Assembly: GCA_001939145.1 (NCBI GenBank)
Contig: LSRX01000471.1
Coordinates: forward strand, 409,326 to 473,325
DNA length: 64,000 bases
Direction of reading: 5' to 3'
Origin: Symbiodinium microadriaticum
Taxonomy: Eukaryota > Sar > Dinophyceae > Suessiales > Symbiodiniaceae
The notes beneath the pieces are model-generated. The model saw nothing but the letters and a program-made list of their open reading frames with translations. It had not been told where the DNA came from and searched no databases. Both the position numbers and the translations under genes were made by a program. Positions within the stretch are counted from its first letter, which is position 1, and each line of letters begins with the position of its first letter. Shown piece after piece: positions 57,675 through 64,000 of this stretch.

Positions 57675-57800
57675 CCCAACTGAAAGCCAATCTTCAATGT
57701 CCCGAGCATCTCCATGAGAAACCATGTTGGCAGCCGAGTGGCAGTCAGACCACCCACCCAGCGAACATAACGGCGTGTGGCCTTCTTTCGGATGGTGCTG
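57675..57800 (-). CDS. Candidate internal exon, weak ankyrin-like repeat
   Basis: Minus strand: acceptor gcttgccgaag, 126 bp in phase 0-0 (42 codons), donor gtacat. The reading includes HHPKEGHTPLCSLGGWSD and NMVSHGDARDIEDWLSVG. G-TPL, a helix, then SHGD resembles one diverged ankyrin repeat, but several consensus positions (Ala-Ala, Leu-Leu) are missing. The resemblance may be chance. Confidence 0.35.
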
Positions 57801-58177
57801 CTTCGGCAAGCCTAAACCCGAAACTCTTAACCCAAAAACTCTAAGCCCTGCGTTAGCGGGTAATTGCGAAGCCACCGGAGAACCGCGGAAGTACCATTCA
57901 GCCTAAGTCAACTCCATCGTTCAGGGAGGACGCGTCTTGACATGTTGGGTTTCCAGCTTTGGGGTGCGCTGCAGAGTTCACGGAGTACTGGCTTATCCAA
58001 GCTGCTGCAAAAGCTGCCGCAAACGCACCGAACAATCGCAAGGGGTCTTCAGCGTGGGCCCCCCAAGCTCTTTAAACCCCTGAACTTCAAGACAGCACAT
58101 CCAGTCCAATCACGGCCCTTGCCCAGATCTATTGTGGAGTCTGAGCCCTGAGGATTTTGAGGAATGACTACCAGTAC

Positions 58178-58240
58178 CTCGATGAGTCCATACACGGGTG
58201 GCAATGCAAAAAAGGACGCCGATGTGAGCTGCTCCGAGAT
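58178..58240 (-). CDS. Candidate internal exon
   Basis: Minus strand: acceptor cctaggcctcag, 63 bp in phase 0-0, donor gtactg. The reading is ISEQLTSASFFALPPVYGLI then E. Both ends are canonical GT-AG, and length and phase would allow skipping without a frameshift. Confidence 0.5.
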
Positions 58241-58660
58241 CTGAGGCCTAGGGCTCCAGGCTCTGGGGTTTACGGTCTCTAGGGCCTGTTGTTTAGAACT
58301 TTCGACTCTAGACAACCACCCTCCACAGATCACTGCCAAGAGGCGAAGTAGAGAGAAAGGCTCTGCAAGAAGAAAGCCTCGGCACATCTTAGGGCTTATA
58401 GGGTTTAATGTACCTGAAAACGCCATAGACAACTCCCACAACCCTTGATTGAAAGCATCAACTTAAATGCGCTCAGGCTGCCCTAAACCTCTGTGCATTA
58501 CGATGTAGTAAACGGAACTTTAGACTCTGGACTTCAGGGTGTGATGATTGGGCGATGAATGCAGTCATACATGGCAGATGGCAGGTAAGTTCCCTGAAAG
58601 CATGAAGACTTGACTTCAGGCTTGCAGGCCTTACGCGTAAGGACTTAGACGACCTTACAC

Positions 58661-58716
58661 CCTTTATCAAGGGCAGAGAACAGGACGGGCTGAACATCAT
58701 CAACTTGCACACCTTC
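58661..58716 (-). CDS. Candidate internal exon
   Basis: Minus strand: acceptor catttacggcttcag, 56 bp, donor gtgtaagg. The reading is EGVQVDDVQPVLFSALDK. The donor fits the general eukaryotic consensus (GTRAG-like). The frame is open upstream through the acceptor for another 120 codons (to 59,085), so a longer exon cannot be excluded. Confidence 0.5.
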
Positions 58717-59733
58717 CTGAAGCCGTAAATGCGAACTCCGCACCTGTGTATTCCTAACGCTAAGCGCTGAAAACACCTTGTCCTGAGGCCTTGACCAATC
58801 AACCCTGCCACTGGAAGGACGACAAGCTAGCCCAAACACAGCCTTGCGTTTCACGAAGCCTCCGCATCCCAACTTCTCTGATGGGCAACGGACTATTCTA
58901 GACCTGTAGCCCAGAACCGAATCGCCAACCCTATACACTCCGGGCCCTCCATCGAATCGCACAAGCCTGCACCCTTCAGCCGCTGCCGAGATACAGCCAG
59001 GAAGACTAGCCCCACGGAAACCCACTTCCACTGGCGCACCTCTGCTGAAGACGTGAGAGGGATTGAAATCTCGTAGCAACCGCAATAATTAGACTTAGCT
59101 TTTCAATGGTTTGCCTCAAACACATCTGTGAACACCAGGGAATACAACGTGGATAAGCAAGGAATGCAGCTCCTGTCCAGAAAAATTGCCCGAAACCGTT
59201 AAACTACAAACCTTACTCGAGACTCTGGGGACTTTAGAGTTGGAGGGACGGTCCATGGTCTAGGGCGATTAGTTGAAGTTACGACGGTACCCACGAGGGC
59301 TAGACCATCAACCCTAAACGTCCTTAACTGGGCTGGCACTTGAATGACACTGCAAAATTCCAAAAAGCTTGCAAGACCTGAACCACCAGAGTCCCTCCCC
59401 CTCCCCTGCTCAGCCTCCGGGGACGCCGACCAAAGCCGCTTGGCCAGGCTACCGCCGGGGCGTCGCTCACTGGGGTCCTGCAGTTGTCGGAGATGCTCCG
59501 TCCCTCGTAGAGTATGGGTTAGGGCTTAGGGCTTAGGATCTCGGGGCATACAGACCATTTCTTTGAAGCTTGTCCTGACTTTTCATGGTCATGGTTATCC
59601 TTGGTGCTTCTTTATTTCCTTAGCCAGGCTCATGATGGTTCAGGCTGAAGGGCGCCTGGGGTCAAAGTTTAGAGTTCCGGGCTTGGAAGTTTGGGCCTCA
59701 TGGTTGCGACACTTATGATACTCTTTGCTGGGA

Positions 59734-59838
59734 CTAGTCTGCTTCCTTCATCGTCTCGATCTTGCGCATGAGCGTCTCAAATTGTTCGCTGCGATCCCTC
59801 ATCAGTTTGCGAATGCCAAGAAGCTTCCGCTCTGCTCG
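59734..59838 (-). CDS. Candidate terminal exon, coiled coil
   Basis: Minus strand: acceptor ctggggtttag, then 34 codons and a TAG at 59,734-59,736. The reading is RAERKLLGIRKLMRDRSEQF then ETLMRKIETMKEAD. It is a near-ideal amphipathic coiled coil, very unlikely to arise by chance in this repeat-rich DNA. The TAG may be the true C-terminus. The acceptor AG lies within a telomere-like GGGTTTAG. Confidence 0.55.
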   Translation of the reverse strand, partial: RAERKLLGIRKLMRDRSEQFETLMRKIETMKEAD

Positions 59839-59839
59839 C

Positions 59840-62800
59840 TAAACCCCAGACCCTCAGCGCCTGTTAAATCCTACGACCCTGAAGCCCAAACACAAGACAC
59901 CACAATCTGTACCCAAAACCCGCACAGTCCTCCGCCAAATACTACCCAGTGCTCGAAACTGCTGTTTTTGAGTGGGTCCTGCATGGACCGAGACCCAACA
60001 TAAGACAAAATACTATAAATTGTGTATATACACCATGTATACAGCACTACTCCAGATCCCCAACCCCGGTCCGTCTCCAGCTCCTCAAAGTCAAAAACAT
60101 CTTGTGTGCCGGTGGGCGCCTGGTTTGCAATGGTGTTTTGCTTCGGGTGTTGCTGCTAAATCCCGACCCGAAACCCCTCGAGCGACTTAGGGGATGTATG
60201 GTGCTTTTAGTTCGGGTTGTATTCGGGCAGACGACACCTTCGCAAATCCTCACAGATGCAACATCGCGGTGCCTTCACCTCAGAACCCTAAAGCCTACAC
60301 CTTAAGCCCTGAACCGTACACCCTAAACCCTAGGCCGTAACCCCTCAACAACCCTCTCTCTGACAGCCTGCGGCTGCGACACAAAGTGGCCACCTGCGTC
60401 AGCAGGCTGGTAGCCGGAACCTGTCACCAGTCTCTTGGAACAAGCTTTGCTTGATGTAAGCTGTTTGAAGGTTGGTCAATGTCGAATTGAAGCGCAGTTG
60501 CCTGCAGCCAGTTGACAAGTTGACTCTACCGGCCGTGGTTTGAGGGACCTTGCATGCCGTGGGCTTCGTGAATTTAAGGTTTAGAGTCTGGTTTTTGTTA
60601 GCGCTTGGGTTTAATCATCCCCTCAAGCCCGGCTGCAATCGCGTGGAATCCTCCAAAAGCTTCCAAAGTTCACGACTTTCCATGCCTGGATAGCATTGGC
60701 GAAGCTTGAAATCGAGGTTCCACGAGCCCGCAACCCAAAACCGAGGCTTGTCGGCATTTCCCACCCTGGCGCTTAGGTTTCCTATGCTATATTGTCCACA
60801 TGGTGAGATAATCCTCACAATACGGATATATAAGGCCCTAAATAGTACCCTTACTCGAGACAATTACTGTCGGGAGGCGGTACTAGTACCCAAGTCCTGA
60901 TTTCAAGCTCCTACTTCGGAGGGCTAGTGTCAAGTATACCTATCGTTGCGACAAACTTTCTTACAGCTTTTAAGTGCCCTCTTACAGCTTATAGGTACCC
61001 TGAAATGCTCCCGGCTTCGAGTGTAAGGCGTTGTAGAGGCTTGGGGTGCTTGACCATTGATGGGTTCAGGAATCGCGGTGCTTTGTAACCGCCTTGCACA
61101 TGTAGACATACGTGGTAGATTACCTATACCCTGACCATCCTAGTAATGCCCTGAACTTGAACCCTAAGCCTTAAATCCACGAGTCCCCAAAACTGAATGC
61201 CGCAGCCGCCTCTGTTTCCAGGCATCACGTCCATCTCATGGCCATCGTGTCAGGAATCCGCTTCTGACAGCCCTTGTATAGGCACGGTTTGGGGCTCAGG
61301 GCTAACGAAGAGGGTTTGGGGTAGGAAAGCTGAATATATACTATTGATGTGGTGTGTATTAAAGCTCCATATTCTTCAGCGGGCTGGAATCGAAGGCAAA
61401 GGTTCTTAACAGCGACTCCTGGGAAAGACTCCCTCGTCGTCAGCTTTCGGCTCGTCACCTAACAAGCCTTAGGCCCTAGGTAAGTTCAGCAGCGTGCTTG
61501 CAAGAGGGTCAGCGAGATATCATGTCGATGACATTTCATGTCCAAGCCCCTTTGTGGCACCTCTGCGTGGTTGAGCCGAGTTATCATTCACGCGAGAAGC
61601 AGCATGCCGACAAGGGTGACGAAAGTGCATTCTGACGTGCACCACAGAACGAAACCCCACACGGTCAAGCCCAACCGCTCAATCCCCAAGTGCCGAACCC
61701 CGACTGCAAGGTTTTTAACTTAAGCTATACTGTAAACCGCCTGAGTCCAAAACGCCAGACCACAAACAAAACACGGCAGACAGTACAACGTAGACCCCTG
61801 AGAATGCCAGGGTTAGGATTCAAGCTTTTGGCTTTGGAACTTAAGGACTCACGACTGAAAGTCGAAGATTTAGGCTGCGCAGGTCAAACTTTATAGTGTA
61901 GGGCCTAGGCAGGGTCTATGGCTTAGGGGCTGTGGTGGCTTCAATTTTGGGTGCTTCGTTCCTGCTTCTATTTTTTGGGGATGCCGAAAAAGAAACACCG
62001 CTGAACAGGAGCAACCCAAAGACAACTACATCCCTCCAAATCGATACCAAAGGAGTTAAGCTTCTTTCTCACGTCGGGATTACTTCTCTGCCCGAATACC
62101 GCTTCAACGCTGAGCCCGCACAACACAGAATCCGCCAACACCACGGAACCCTGGCAAAGCCTGGCCGACAGCGCTAATTTAAGCGGGGGTACTAGACTCA
62201 CCAAATCCCCCGGCCACCCAAGGCATGCGCAAACCGATTCCCTTTTCAGATGAGAAGCAGATGCACCCGACTGCTGTCGGAGACTTGCCTTTCCAAAGAC
62301 CTGCCAAACTCACGTTTTGCGGTTCCGATTCAGGGTTTCGGGTTCTAGCGCTGAGGCTGTTGGGCATCGTTTGGAAAAACTCCCCCCAACCTCCGCAACT
62401 GCAGCATAAGGACTCTGAGCCTTGCCACCTCCTTCGTATGGAGGGTTTGGGGTACAGAGCTTAAGTCATGGAGTTCCGAGGCGCATCTTGCGGTAGTCCA
62501 TTCCCCACTCCAGACCCTGACAGCTCACTCCGGGCTTGGTGTTTCATCCTAGGCTGTGGATTACAAGTAGTCTATCTGCTCCGGACAGGGCAGGGCTTCG
62601 TAGCCATAAACATTGAGTTCCGCATCAAGAAGACGTAACAAAACTCCTAAGGTCTTCCGACTTGAATCTAGATCCTGAGCTGTCTTTCCGAACCCTATAA
62701 TGACACAGTCTTATGTCTTGCCTGCGCGGCCCAATATTTGTCAGCCTGTGACAGAGCGAAATCTTTCCGCGCCCACTATGGTGTTGAGATTAGGGTTCGA

Positions 62801-63599
62801 AGGACAGCAGCATGCATGTCTTGGCAAACACGTGGGCTCGTCCATCCTCCGCCATGCCGCAATATCGCAAACTGACTAGAGGCTCGAGGGGTGCGCCCTA
62901 AGAAAGTTTCAATGGGCATACGTTAACCGTTAACTTTTCTATTTAAATACACTGTCACTATCTGTTTTCTGTTCCCGGTTCCACTGTCACCATCACGACC
63001 ACCATCACCACCGTTGTATACCATCACGATCTTACTCCCGTTGCCGGGGGCGCCTCCGCTCCATTTTCCGCTGCAGGGCCTACGCGGCCGGTGGAAGCTG
63101 GGAATGGTAGTGAAGTGCATGTCTTCTTCAGACTCACATCGAGCCAGTCATACTGCTAACGATGGCGATCACTGCTGACTCAATGCAGTGCTGTGCTGTG
63201 GGGTGTATACACTGATCTGCAAGATGAGCTTTCTTGAAAGTGTCGCGCTCAAGGTAGCAAATCGCACGACAAAACAAAAACCATGATTCACCTATCTTTT
63301 GCAGTTCGAAGCTTGTCTGTGTCTGGTATCCTCGGACGACAGCACACGCCCACTGCACCCTGACCTCTTCGAGGACGACAAGTGCAAATCGAGTGACAGT
63401 TCAGTTCGTTTCAACCCCCTCAAGTAATTAGCAGCTACTGGCGCGAGAAGCAAAATGAGGTACACATTGGGTTGAGCCCCGTGGGTGCTGCGCCCGCCAC
63501 ACTTTCCCGCCGGCCCATTTCGGCAGGCACCCTACACATGCAAGCGATGGATCGGAAGAGGTCACAGTTTGTCCTGGCCTCTTCGAGGCACTCTAAGGG
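59840..63599. other. Mostly unique spacer with isolated open islands
   Basis: Telomere-like repeat is sparse here (about 60,290-60,340). Islands at 60,375-60,440 (minus, LVTGSGYQPADAGGHFVSQP) and 62,985-63,120 (both strands open) are possible exons without two good splice ends. A segment at 60,770-60,896 resembles a decayed family F foldback element. Nothing else was recognised. Confidence 0.4.
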
Positions 63600-64000
63600 T
63601 CAAGTGGGAACCCCGTCCAGGCCCGCCAAAGCCCTTCGCATGAAGATTCGCATTCGCATCTCCGCATTCGGTAGCACCTCCACGGACCTCATTATTTCGG
63701 AGCTTTGCCAATGATTACTACCCAGCACGTAGAAGACTCCGTCCCAGACCGCGGCTGCGGACTGCCATCTCGGATGCTTCAGCGCGGGGCCCTCGGCCCA
63801 GGAGCCGGCGCTTTCCTCGAAAATCTCTGTGGAGTTGTGGGTGTCCCTGCCGTTCCCTCCTCCGAGCACGTACAAACGCCCCGCGACCTGCGCCGCCGCG
63901 TGGTCGGCCCTGGCTCGGCGCAGGCTCGGGCCTGGGCTCCAGCCGCCGTCCGCCGGGTCGAAGACTTCGACGCTGGAGAGCGCGGAGCTGCCACCGTTGT
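63600..64000 (-). CDS. Kelch-repeat protein, partial (window edge)
   Basis: The minus frame enters from the window edge and is open to a TGA at 63,600. It contains kelch blades: SSVEVFDPADGGWSPGPSLR, then HAAAQVAGRLYVLGGGN, then STEIFEESAGSWAEGPAL and WQSAAAVWDGVFYVLGS, then SEIMRSVEV. Each blade shows the family pattern of a Y-V-L-G-G turn followed by a strand ending in a Trp about 20 residues on. Kelch blades form beta-propellers used for protein binding, often as adaptors. The last blade lacks the second Gly. A GT donor after SVE (about 63,677) suggests that the exon ends before the TGA and that the final about 25 codons are intron. The N-terminal part lies outside the window. Confidence 0.8.
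   Translation of the reverse strand, partial: NGGSSALSSVEVFDPADGGWSPGPSLRRARADHAAAQVAGRLYVLGGGNGRDTHNSTEIFEESAGSWAEGPALKHPRWQSAAAVWDGVFYVLGSNHWQSSEIMRSVEVLPNAEMRMRIFMRRALAGLDGVPT

Overview
The window reads as nuclear DNA of a dinoflagellate (Symbiodiniaceae-like, an inference). The evidence is: plant-type TTTAGGG/CCCTAAA sequence, mostly degenerate, scattered in both orientations over the whole 64 kb; a Ty1/copia retroelement with the very long multi-domain polyprotein typical of dinoflagellate genomes; short GC-rich open islands with GT, GC or GA donors and AG acceptors; and many small foldback elements. No rRNA, tRNA, CRISPR or bacterial operon structure was seen.

Layout. About 0-33 kb is degenerate telomere-like repeat broken by short non-repetitive islands. 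Many islands read as 50-90 bp exons, mostly on the minus strand, and several kinds of small inverted-repeat element lie between them. A decayed copia gag-protease relic sits at 11.4-13.2 kb. An apparently young copia element occupies 33,748-43,319. It has identical 115-bp LTRs and a 5-bp target duplication lying inside a CCCTAAA repeat. Its single 2,924-codon open frame covers gag, protease, a methyltransferase-like fold, a 2-oxoglutarate/Fe(II)-dioxygenase-like fold, integrase, reverse transcriptase and RNase H. From about 36.6 to 37.7 kb, however, the frame with coding character is +1 relative to that open frame.

From 43.3 to 54 kb the exon/repeat pattern resumes. Four consecutive minus-strand islands (43.6-47.6 kb) are compatible in splice phase and may be one gene. 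The region also holds microsatellites and one 266-bp assembly gap (48,259-48,524). From 54.37 to 56.37 kb lies a tandemly duplicated composite element: an array of about 53-bp hairpin units flanked by blocks made of a short motif and of its reverse complement. From 56.7 to 64 kb there are more minus-strand exon candidates, ending in a partial kelch-repeat gene cut by the window edge.

The only complete functional unit is the retroelement: gag packages RNA, protease processes the polyprotein, RT/RNase H makes cDNA and integrase inserts it. The two extra enzyme-like folds suggest an added link to DNA modification. The exon calls are hand-made from splice signals, codon phase and third-position GC, and none has transcript support here.
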